Assembly: GCA_036245805.1 (NCBI GenBank)
Contig: BTRK01000002.1
Span: forward strand, 30,318,651-30,382,650
Direction: 5' to 3'
Source of the DNA: Pristionchus mayeri
Taxonomy: Eukaryota; Nematoda; Chromadorea; Rhabditida; Neodiplogasteridae
Length of the DNA stretch: 64,000 bases
The position numbers and the translations under genes are program-made. Under the pieces are notes generated by a model. The model was not told the origin of the DNA. It saw only the letters and a list, made by a program, of their open reading frames with translations, and ran no database searches. Positions 22,540 through 32,400 of the stretch are shown here, piece after piece; position 1 is the first letter of the stretch, and each line of letters begins with the position of its first letter.

Positions 22540-23222
22540 TGAACGAGAACAAGAAGGACTGAAGACAATTAGAGCTTACATCGGAGAATGAACAGTTGAA
22601 AATTAGATGCGATCAAATGGAAAATGTTCTGAGAGAGGTTTGACTAGGCTAAGTTTGAAATTGACTGAATTAATTAGACCAAAGTCGGAGCTCTTCAGTC
22701 AGTGAAAACATCACTAATTTTAGAAGAACTGGAGAATCTCAGCAAACCACTGATCTGCATTTAGCTAGAAAATGGTTAGAAATCATAGAAAATGATTAGA
22801 AAATAACTTCATTTACAAAAACAAAACTCAGGAGCCATCCTCTATTTTGATAATGTAAAGCCGTTTGCGATCTTCATAGTCAAAGCGTGAGTGATTTAAA
22901 AATAAAATAAACAAAATAATTTTTAAAAAAATGATTTTCAAAGGTGCTCGTTTAAACGCCGATCTCAAACCCCGTGGAAAGAGAATATGATTGCACATTC
23001 AGAGGAACTGTCGGAAATATCGCGTACTTCTGTACAATCCGTGGCAAAGTTTAACTTTTGTGTTTTCCATTTCTTCTGAACAAATTTTAGCAAATCAAGT
23101 TCTTGAAAATGGAATTTGAAAATGAACAGTTGATAATCGCGCAGATCAATGAGGTTTGAATCTTGACTGGTCAGAATTATGCTCATAATATAATTGTTTA
23201 GATGAAAACACAAAAGTTAAAC
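22540..23222 (+). pseudogene. TRIM-like copy E, 5' side of a LINE insertion
   Basis: Recognisable pieces: coil (NEQLKIRCDQMENVLRE), KPLICI-stop-LENG, AILYFDNVKPF, then a frame-damaged NADLKP exon, and QIKFLKMEFENEQLIIAQINE. The next exon begins ATGAAAACACAAAAG at 23207 and is broken by LINE sequence. The continuation of that exon is found after the LINE 3' end at 26092. There are several stops and frameshifts. Confidence 0.65.
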
Positions 23223-23375
23223 TTTCTCCATTCGAGAGCGGGCGAGGAGTGGTCGGTTCCCACTTCTCTCTCAGCCCGCGATCGAGTGGGAGTCCCTGTC
23301 GAGTCGCCTGGACAACCTCGCGGGTCGCCTGTCCACTGGATGCAAGTATCAACCATCTGAATCGGGAGCCTCAAT

Positions 23376-24095
23376 GTGCGCACGCTCAAGTCGGATACTC
23401 GAGTTGCTGAACTGGAAGATGCAGTGAGTGGCCTGCCCTTTGATCTGATAGCCTTACAAGAACTGAGGAGGTCAGGCCATACCTTTCTTACCCTAGCAGT
23501 AAGCGGCTATCTGCTAGTGGGATATGGTGTCCGTGCCGCTCATGGAACCGGATTCTTGATATGCAATCATTGGGCGCCCCATTGTGTTTTTCATTCGTTG
23601 AACGACCGATTGTCTTTCGTGGACATTCCCCCAATTGGACTGCGCGTAATCAACATCTACGCGCCCACTTCAAGCCACTCAGATCAGGAGTACGATCGGA
23701 TAATGAATGACCTATCGACCCTCATTACCTCCTCCGCTGGTCGTGTTCGTCTACCGGGTGGCGGACGAGGTCATGTAGTGGTCTGTGGAGATTTCAATGC
23801 GAAAATTGGATCAAGGCAGACACCGGATGAAACCTTCATCGGAAATCATGGACTTGGATCAAGAAACGAACGAGGGCAACGACTAGCTGATTTTTGTGCG
23901 GAAATGCGCCTTTACGTGCACAATACACGATTCACGAAGCGAGACACGAGGAAATGGACTTGGGAAGCGCCCAACATGGCTACCCGAAACCAAATCGACT
24001 ATATAATGTCTCGAAGTCCGTCGAATGTGCTAGATGTATCTGTAGTTGGAAGTGTACATTTCACTACGGATCACAGGCTAATAATGGCAAAATAA
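23376..24095 (+). pseudogene. LINE apurinic-like (EEP) endonuclease domain
   Basis: About 240 codons reading NVRTLKSDTRVAELEDAV at the start. Motifs in order: LIALQELR (metal-binding Glu), RVINIYAPTSSHSD, VVVCGDFNAKIG (catalytic Asp/Asn), RNQIDYIM and TTDHRLIM (Asp-His). These are the signatures of the exonuclease-endonuclease-phosphatase domain that nicks target DNA in RTE/CR1-type LINEs. The frame ends at TAA 24093-24095; the protein continues in the +1 frame (to 24400) and then another frame (to 24698), so two frameshifts separate it from its linker region. Confidence 0.85.
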
Positions 24096-24698
24096 GAATT
24101 ACAACGAAATCAAGACAGTTCTACCACCAACCTCGACGCCAAGTACAATTCGATAAGAGAATCTTCACGAGCAACGTACAATCAATACACGGAACACTAA
24201 CGAGTTATGATGCCTTAAAGAAGCAGCTGCAGACGATTAGAAGGGAGTCTATGATGCCATCAGTAAAACAAGAAAGGTTTTCTCAATCAACGAAAGCTCT
24301 ATTTGCGAAGAGAAAAGAACTGAAGGATAATGCAACCACGGCACAGAAGCGAATTGAATTCTCCCTCACTAGTAAAGCTTTACGTTTTTTCAATACATGA
24401 AGATCTCAGAAAAATGCACCTAGAAGTTGTAAGAGAGGCAGTGAGATATGGATATAGTACGCGCAGAGCACTGCAGTCATCGCAGATTGGACGAACACAC
24501 TTGAACCAACTTCAAAAGGCAGACGGGTCAATAGCTAATTCGAAGAATGAAATGTGTTCCGTGGTGCAGAACTTTTACAATGACCTTTTCAAAAGAACCG
24601 TGCGCCCCTCAAGAATAATCGCGAAATCAAGTGAACCCTGTGATCCTTTGTCCCCACACATATTCGTTCCGTTATTACAAAAGAATGATCGATTGTAG
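24095..24698 (+). pseudogene. LINE linker between endonuclease and reverse transcriptase, two frames
   Basis: Reads RRQVQFDKRIFTSNVQSIHG then KQLQTIRRESMMPSVKQERF to 24400, and in a second frame EVVREAVRYGYSTRRALQSS to QNFYNDLFKRTVRPSRIIAK, stopping where the sequence flips to inverted RT at about 24640. The same region recurs inverted at 22230-22510 and 25440-25680. Confidence 0.7.
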
Positions 24699-24837
24699 AG
24701 TAGTATCTTCTGAATCCCGCTTGTTCATGGGGTTGTCTTGCATTGAGCGTTCTTTGAATTCGTGTGTCAATTGTGGATGTAAAGACTTTGTAAATGATAT
24801 TCAAGAGAGCAATGGGACGATAATTCGCTATGTCCAA
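24589..24837 (-). pseudogene. LINE reverse transcriptase fragment (inverted)
   Basis: The minus strand encodes NYRPIALLNIIYKVFTSTID and HEQAGFRRYYSTIDHSFVIT, matching conserved blocks of LINE reverse transcriptases (NYRPI.LL and the EQAGFR box). The catalytic YxDD block is not present. It lies in opposite orientation to the endonuclease at 23376, so the element has been internally inverted. Confidence 0.8.
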
Positions 24838-24898
24838 ATGATTTCATTTTTTGTATATTAGCGAGATTGTAGAATCCGGAAGTGAGTCTGGTATTTCT

Positions 24899-25345
24899 CC
24901 ATCGTTATTCTGAAAGATCTCGACAAGATAAGCATTTTTCCTGTTGGGAGTGAAGGGCTAGCTGATCTGTGAAAAAAGTTACTGTCATTTGAATTCTCAA
25001 AATTGTCACCCTGAAAAATTTTTCAAAAAAGGGGGAAATAAACAATTGCATTCGATTCCTCATGCAAAAGTACCCCAGTTTACCAAATTTGAAAGAAAAA
25101 CTCGTCATGGCATCCAGTCAAATGGTCGACCAAATACCTCGGACTTGAACGATTTTGAACGAAAAAATCGATTTTTTGAAGAAATCTTTTTTAGATTGAC
25201 GTATAGTGAACTGAGATGTGGAAATTCGGATTCTACGAGTGAAAACACGCCAGAAAATCGTTTTCACGTAAAATTCTGAGATATCAAGTTTTTCGACCTC
25301 GAAAATGATAAAAATTCCCCTAAATTCCCCAAAATTGGAAAACCC
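24899..25345. mobile_element. Foldback arm inside the LINE
   Basis: Matches the inner part of an arm of the 26715-27978 foldback (GATAAGCATTTTTCCTG ... ATCAAGTTTTTCGACC). It is bordered by LINE scraps on both sides, so it inserted into, or was shuffled with, the LINE. Confidence 0.8.
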
Positions 25346-26091
25346 AAAAAAAAGGTCGAGAAACTTGAACTATATAATGTCTCGAAGTCCGTCGAATGTG
25401 CTAGATGTATCTGTAGTTGGAAGTGTACATTTCACTACGGATCACAAGAGCTTTCGTTGATTGAGAAAACCTTTCTTTTTTTACTGATGGCATCATAGAC
25501 TCTCTTCTAATCGTCTGCAGCTGCTTCTTTATGGCATCATAACTCGTTAGTGTTCCGTGTATTGATTGTACGTTGCTCGTGAAGATTCTCTTATCGAATT
25601 GTACTTGGCGTCGAGGTTGGTGGTAGAACTGTCTTGATTTCGTTGTAATTCTTATTTTGCCATTATTAGCCTCATTTAAATTGGAAATCTATTTTTCGCT
25701 GTACGGGTCATGGGCGAAATTGCTCGATTCTCTCAGATAGTCTCTCTTAACTATAAATGTATGGAGTTTGGATGAGCCGTTCAAAAGTTTTAAAAACCGA
25801 CCGCCCACTTCAATGCCTGCTTAGGGTCAACTTTGCACGTAGATCACGAAAATCGACCTTAGAGAGCCGTATCTCTGACCCCTCATTCTCTGTGGTACCG
25901 TGCACAATACACGATTCACGAAGCGAGACACGAGGAAATGGACTTGGGAAGCGCCCAACATGGCTACCCGAAACCAAATCGACTATGCTGGCTGGAGCAG
26001 CATGTGCAGAAGAGACCCCGAACTATGGAACACGAGCATCATTCAACAGGCCCAGACCCTGATGGTTGAATAAATATGTATGTATATGTAG

Positions 26092-26777
26092 ATGAAAACA
26101 AAGGAGATGTCTCTATTCAACAATCAGCCGTACTATCTGATAGAGCTGGCAAAGAAGTGGTCGATCTACCAGTACAATGAAAACTACAATGAAAGAGAGA
26201 GTTTCGATATCTCTGAAATTAATCATCTCAGCAAATACGAAAGGAAGTACCACAGGTTAACTGTTCGTTTTTGCCTTTGAATGCCCTATATGTATATTTC
26301 AGAGGCATTATCTACCTCTTCCGGGAACATTCTCGAGCCTCCCTCCAAAAAGTGAATGGCAACATTGTGATTTTTGAAGGACCACTGCTGGACCCTGTCA
26401 CGGTAAGTTCATCAAAACTTCGAGATTTTAATGATAGTTGTTCTCAAATTTCAGTCAATCTACGCTCCTCCTCACTCTGATTCCATCTACATTTTGAATA
26501 TGGAGCACAATCTTATCATCGTCCGCGACACTACGAATCTCACTGTGTCCCAGTTCAGCTATGAGTTAGTCGACTGGAATATTTCGAAGGCATAATTTCC
26601 ATTTCCAGTTCTTCAGCCGATTCGAATAATCACTCGACTGTCGGAATTCATGAAGGAATTCTCACAATGGCATTCGATGGAGTCTGGGGAAGACATTTGG
26701 CGACTACCAGAATTATGAGAGACCATCTGAGAGGATTGACATACACCCGTACAACGAAAAATACATTTCCAATTTAA
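26092..26777 (+). pseudogene. TRIM-like C-terminal copy D2, 3' side of the LINE insertion
   Basis: Almost identical to D1 (one visible difference is VNGNIVIF for VNGNIVIV). It begins with the exon that was cut at 23207-23222, so with copy E it forms one gene interrupted by the LINE. Exons keep phase up to HLATTR, and the stop (TAA 26775-26777) lies inside the terminus of the foldback at 26715. Confidence 0.65.
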
Positions 26778-27978
26778 ATGCCTGCTTAGGGTCAACTTTT
26801 CACGTAGATCACGAAAATCGACCTTAGAGAGCCGTATCTCTGACCCCTCATTCTCTGTGGTACGCCGAAGTGGGCGGTCGGTTTTTGAAACTTTTGAACG
26901 GCTCATCCAAACTCCATACATTTATAGTTATTCTGAAAGATCTCGACGAGATAAGCATTTTTCCTGATGGGAGTGAAGGGCTAGCTCATCTGTGAAAAAG
27001 TTACAGTCATTTGAATTCTCAAAATTGTCACCCTGAAAAATTTTTCAAAAAAGGGGGGAAAATAAACAATTGCATTAGTAAACAATTGCATCATTTCCTC
27101 ATGCAAAAGTACCCCAGTGTACCAAATTTGAAAGCAAAAAGTGTTCTGGCATCCAGTCAAATGATCGACCGAAGACCTCGGACTTGAACGATTTTGAACG
27201 AAAAAATCGATTTTTTGAAGAAATATTTTTTAGATTGAAGTATAGTGAACTGAGATATCGAAATTCGGATTCTACGAGTGAAAACACGCCAGAAAATCTT
27301 TTTCTCGTAAAATTCTGAGATATCAAATTTCTCGACCTTTTTTTGGGTTTTCCAATTTTGGGGAATTTAGGGGAATTTTTATCATTTTCGAGGTCGAAAA
27401 ACTTGATATCTCAGAATTTTACGAGAAAACGATTTTCTGGCGTGTTTTCACTCGTAGAATCCGAATTTCCACATCTCAGTTCACTATACGTCAATCTAAA
27501 AAAGATTTCTTCAAGTCCGAGGTATTTGGTCGACCATTTGACTGGATGCCATGACGAGTTTTTCTTTCAAATTTGGTAAACTGGGGTACTTTTGCATGAG
27601 GAATCGAATGCAATTGTTTATTTCCCCCTTTTTTGAAAAATTTTTCAGGGTGACAATTTTGAGAATTCAAATGACAGTAACTTTTTTCACAGATCAGCTA
27701 GCCCTTCACTCCCAACAGGAAAAATGCTTATCTTGTCGAGATCTTTCAGAATAACTATAAATGTATGGAGTTTGGATGAGCCGTTCAAAAGTTTCAAAAA
27801 CCGACCGCCCACTTCGGCGTACCACAGAGAATGAGGGGTCAGAGATACGGCTCTCTAAGGTCGATTTTCGTGATCTACGTGAAAAGTTGACCCTAAGCAG
27901 GCATTTAAATTCGAAATCTATTATTCGCTGTACGGGTCATGGGCGAAATTGCTCGATTCTCTCAGATAGTCTCTCTTA
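26715..27978. mobile_element. Complete foldback element, about 1.26 kb, arms about 600 bp
   Basis: Ends GAGAGACCATCTGAGAG (26715) and CTCTCAGATAGTCTCTC (to 27978). The arms pair throughout (CTGCTTAGGGTCAAC, AAACCGACCGCCCACTT, CATGCAAAAGTACCCCAG) and meet near 27340 around TTTTTTGGGTTTTCCAATTT. There is no transposase. Partial copies lie at 14720, 21470, 24899 and 25680-25895. It follows directly on, and supplies the last codons of, the D2 gene copy. Confidence 0.9.
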
Positions 27979-28827
27979 TATAGATTCGCAATCTTATATG
28001 CGTGATAATACTCACATATCCGTCGCCCTTTTCACACAAAAAAGAATAATTAGTGCAATAATTCAAGTTTGTATTGATTCGTATTCATAGTAATTACGCA
28101 TTATTAAGTCGCACCTATTCTTTTACTGACACGATCAATTAATAGTTTCTGATGGCTTTATCATTTACTCGCTAGAAAACCGTTACTGAAAATAAAGATC
28201 TAGTGGAGCGAGAGCGAAAAGAGTTCTTTATGCCCTCTCCAAACTACGCATGATATGTATTATATAGATCATATGATAAATATATAGATCATATGGAGAG
28301 CGAAAAGAGAACACGCCCGCTCCAAACTACACGCGCCGTATGATCTCTATTTCTCTACCCCTCTCTCCTTCTCATACTGGCTCGATCACGTGTTTGTAGC
28401 GAGGGGAAGGGACGTGATCGACCCCTCTCCTCTCGCTTTCTTTCTCCTCGCGTCTCTTGTCTCTGATAACAAATCGATATTGTATTTGTTCCTCTCCGCT
28501 GATCTTTTCATGGAGTTTGTTCCACCTAAAGCCCTTAAATCTCACCTTTCTCCTCTCTTTGTATCATGTTAAGAATATTTTCAAGAGGAAACAATTCTGT
28601 TTGAGTGAGCCACTTATTCCACTGATAAGAGCGAAAGAGCGAAGGATGGTATAAACTCCATGCGTGCGCTTCAGAGAGAGGGAGAGAGAGAGGGAGAGAG
28701 AGATAGGGGGGGGGGGAGAGCAGCTCATGCAGTTTTTTCTTGCGGATGTGTTAATAATGTGTTGTTGTCGATACATTGAGCCTTGTTTTCAAATATATTA
28801 TTATTTTACCTCCACATATTCACAGAG
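27979..28827. other. Upstream region of TRIM-like copy F, with GA microsatellite
   Basis: No gene is seen. 28673-28721 is a GA-rich microsatellite ending in a G run. Short direct repeats of GAGAGCGAAAAGAG and TATAGATCATATG occur at 28200-28330. A segment at 28610-28650 (CTGATAAGAG...GAAAGAGCGAAGG) resembles sequence upstream of copy A. Confidence 0.5.
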
Positions 28828-29436
28828 ATGGCAAACGATGTACATGCATTGCAAGTTACCAGGAAGGAACTTTTACCCAAGCGCACTGAGATTCGTCAGA
28901 CGGATGATGATGATGGTTCATAACAGAAATTTAAATAAAATACATGACTATTCCAGGAACAATATTTTACTGGCTCTATGGAAACCCAACGAGATTGTAC
29001 GTGAAATGGAAGTGAGCATCACATCTCCGCATTTTATTATGATCACCTTTATAGCGGAAAGGAGATTGATGCGAAGCTGCCTGCAGAATCAATTCCTATA
29101 TCGGCGCTCACGGAAATGGACTATACTTTCAGTCAAATAACAAAGTAAGTGTCATTGTTTCAGTTGTGTCGATCCGGTTTACTATAATACAAACTTAGGT
29201 AGTAAAGCGATTTTCGTCCCTTCTGAAGGAATCGCAGTGTCGTATCTGCGAGATGTGATTGAAGTGAGAGGAACACAATAGTGAAGGATGATAAACAACC
29301 GCTCGAATTGCAGGGCGAACAATTTCGAACAAGATTGTGCAGTATATTGAGAGATGGAAAGACGTATATATATGGATGGTGGGAAGATCCGAATAGAGAT
29401 GGAATTCTTATCGACGTTCCAGATGAGAAGCAGATG
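28828..29436 (+). pseudogene. TRIM-like family copy F, N-terminal part, cut by satellite
   Basis: ATG 28828 lies 2 nt after an ATTCACAG acceptor, as in copy A, so the mRNA is probably trans-spliced or has a 5' intron. Exons encode MANDVHALQVTRKELLPKRT, TIFYWLYGNPTRLYVKW, a GKEIDAKLPAESI exon with a 1-nt deletion, an exon SEGIAVSYLRDVIE also 1 nt short, and KTYIYGWWEDPNRDGILIDV ending DEKQ at 29433. The satellite array starts at the next bases, so the rest of the gene is missing. Confidence 0.6.
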
Positions 29437-32400
29437 AGAGGCCGAGGGCGATCCGAAAAAGTTGGAATTGGGCGAAGCCCGGTTCCAACTTTTTCGGATC
29501 GCCCGAGGCCTCACGAGCCTTTTACAACGTTTTAAGCAGGCTCTCACCAGTCGCTTACAATTATATTTTCCATGCATAAATCTGGTACCAAACGTGGTTG
29601 ACTGACATTCCTCGCAGAATTTATTCAAAAACGGTTCTCAACCTGCTCTTACTCCCCGCAGCGTGAGCGTTGTGAAAGGCTCGTGCGGCCGAGGGCGATC
29701 CGAAAAAGTTGGAATGGGGCGAAGCCCGATTCCAACTTTTTCGAATCGCCCGAGGCCTCACGAACCTTTTACAACGTTTTAAGCAGGCTCTCACCAGTCG
29801 CTTACAATTATATTTTTCATGCATAAAACTGTTACCAAACGTGGTTGACTGACATTCCTCGCAGAATTTATTCAAAAACGGTTCCCAACCTGCTCTCACT
29901 CCCCGCAGCGTGAGCGTTGTGAAAGGCTCTTGAGGCCGAGAGTGATCCGAAAAAGTTGGAATGGGGCGACTTTTTCGGATCGCCCGAGGCCTCACGAGCC
30001 TTTTATAACGTTTTAAGCAGGCTCTCACCAGTCGCTTACAATTATATTTTTCATGCATAAAACTGGTACCAAACGTGGTTGACTGACATTCCTCGCAGAA
30101 TTTATTCAAAAACGGTTCTCAACCTGCTCTTACTCCCCGCAGCGTGAGCGTTGTGAAAGGCTTGTGAGGCCGAGGGCGATCCGAAAAAGTTGGAATGGGG
30201 CGAAGCCCGATTCCAAATTTTTCGAATCGCCCGAGGCCTCACGAGCCTTTTACAACGTTTTAAGCAGGCTCTCACCAGTCGCTTACAATTATATTTTCCA
30301 TGCATAAATCTGGTACCAAACGTGGTTGACTGACATTCCTCGCAGAATTTATTCAAAAACGGTTCTCAACCTGCTCTTACTCCCCGCAGCGTGAGCGTTG
30401 TGAAAGGCTCGTGAGGCCGAGGGTGATCCGAAAAAGATGGAATGGGGCGAAGCCCGATTCCAACTTTTTCGGATCGCCCGAGGCCTCACGAGCCTTTTAC
30501 AACGTTTTAAGCAGGCTCTCACCAGTCGCTTACAATTATATTTTTCATGCATAAATCTGGTACCAAACGTGGTTGACTGACATTCCTCGCCGAATTTATT
30601 CAAAAACGGTTCCCAACCTGCTCTCACTCCCCGCAGCGCGAGCGTTGTGAAAGGCTCGAGAGGCCGAGGGCGATCCGAAAAAGTTGGAATTGGGCGAAGC
30701 CCGATTCCAACTTTTTCGGATCGCCCGAGGCCTCACGAGCCTTTTGCAACGTTTTAAGCAGGCTCTCACCAGTCGCTTACAATTATGTTTTTCATGCATA
30801 AATCTGGTACCAAACGTGGTTGACTGACATTCCTCGCAGAATTTATTCAAAAACTATTCCCAAATTGCTCTCACTCCCCGCAGCGCGAGCGTTGTGAAAG
30901 GCTCGAGAGGCCGAGGACGATCCGAAAAAGTTGGAATTGGGGGAAGCCCGGTTCCAACTTTTTCGGATCGCCCGAGGCCTCACGAGCCTTTTACAACGTT
31001 TTAAGCAGGCTCTCACCAGTCGCTTACAATTATATTTTTCATGCATAAATCTGGTACCAAACGTGGTTGACTGACATTCCTCGCAGAATTTATTCAAAAA
31101 CGGTTCCCAACCTGCTCTCACTCCCCGCAGCGCGAGCGTTGTGAAAGGCTCGAGAGGCCGAGGGCGATCCGAAAAAGTTGGAATTGGGCGAAGCCCGATT
31201 CCAACTTTTTCGGATCGCCCGAGGCCTCACGAGCCTTTTGCAACGTTTTAAGCAGGCTCTCACCAGTCGCTTACAATTATGTTTTTCATGCATAAATCTG
31301 GTACCAAACGTGGTTGACTGACATTCCTCGCAGAATTTATTCAAAAACTATTCCCAAATTGCTCTCACTCCCCGCAGCGCGAGCGTTGTGAAAGGCTCGA
31401 GAGGCCGAGGACGATCCGAAAAAGTTGGAATTGGGCGAAGCCCGGTTCCAACTTTTTCGGATCGCCCGAGGCCTCACGAGCCTTTTGCAACGTTTTAAGC
31501 AGGCTCTCACCAGTCGCTTACAATTATGTTTTTCATGCATAAATCTGGTACCAAACGTGGTTGACTGACATTCCTCGCAGAATTTATTCAAAAACTATTC
31601 CCAACCTGCTCTCACTCCCCGCAGCGCGAGCGTTGTGAAAGGCTCGAGAGGCCGAGGGCGATCCGAAAAAGTTGGAATTGGGCGAAGCCCGGTTCCAACT
31701 TTTTCGGATCGCCCGAGGCCTCACGAGCCTTTTACAACGTTTTAAGCAGGCTCTCACCAGTCGCTTACAATTATATTTTCCATGCATAAATCTGGTACCA
31801 AACGTGGTTGACTGACATTCCTCGCAGAATTTATTCAAAAACGGTTCTCAACCTGCTCTTACTCCCCGCAGCGTGAGCGTTGTGAAAGGCTCGTGCGGCC
31901 GAGGGCGATCCGAAAAAGTTGGAATGGGGCGAAGCCCGATTCCAACTTTTTCGAATCGCCCGAGGCCTCACGAACCTTTTACAACGTTTTAAGCAGGCTC
32001 TCACCAGTCGCTTACAATTATATTTTTCATGCATAAAACTGTTACCAAACGTGGTTGACTGACATTCCTCGCAGAATTTATTCAAAAACGGTTCCCAACC
32101 TGCTCTCACTCCCCGCAGCGTGAGCGTTGTGAAAGGCTCTTGAGGCCGAGAGTGATCCGAAAAAGTTGGAATGGGGCGACTTTTTCGGATCGCCCGAGGC
32201 CTCACGAGCCTTTTATAACGTTTTAAGCAGGCTCTCACCAGTCGCTTACAATTATATTTTTCATGCATAAAACTGGTACCAAACGTGGTTGACTGACATT
32301 CCTCGCAGAATTTATTCAAAAACGGTTCTCAACCTGCTCTTACTCCCCGCAGCGTGAGCGTTGTGAAAGGCTTGTGAGGCCGAGGGCGATCCGAAAAAGT

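Larger units (their letters stand above)
23223..26078 (+). mobile_element. RTE-like LINE insertion, internally scrambled
   Basis: Runs from a GC-rich leader (23223-23370) through endonuclease and linker to the 3' tail ending GAATAAATATGTATGTATATG. The flanks carry a likely target-site duplication: TAGATGAAAACAC... before and TAGATGAAAACAAAG after. Between 24640 and 25980 the reverse transcriptase is mostly lost and replaced by inverted RT, a foldback arm (24899-25345) and out-of-order endonuclease scraps (25368-25447; 25895-25990). The copy cannot be active. Confidence 0.75.

Noticed and set aside
28664..29140. 158-codon frame beginning MRFREREREREREI
   Set aside because: It starts in a GA microsatellite and runs in the wrong frame through the copy F exons.
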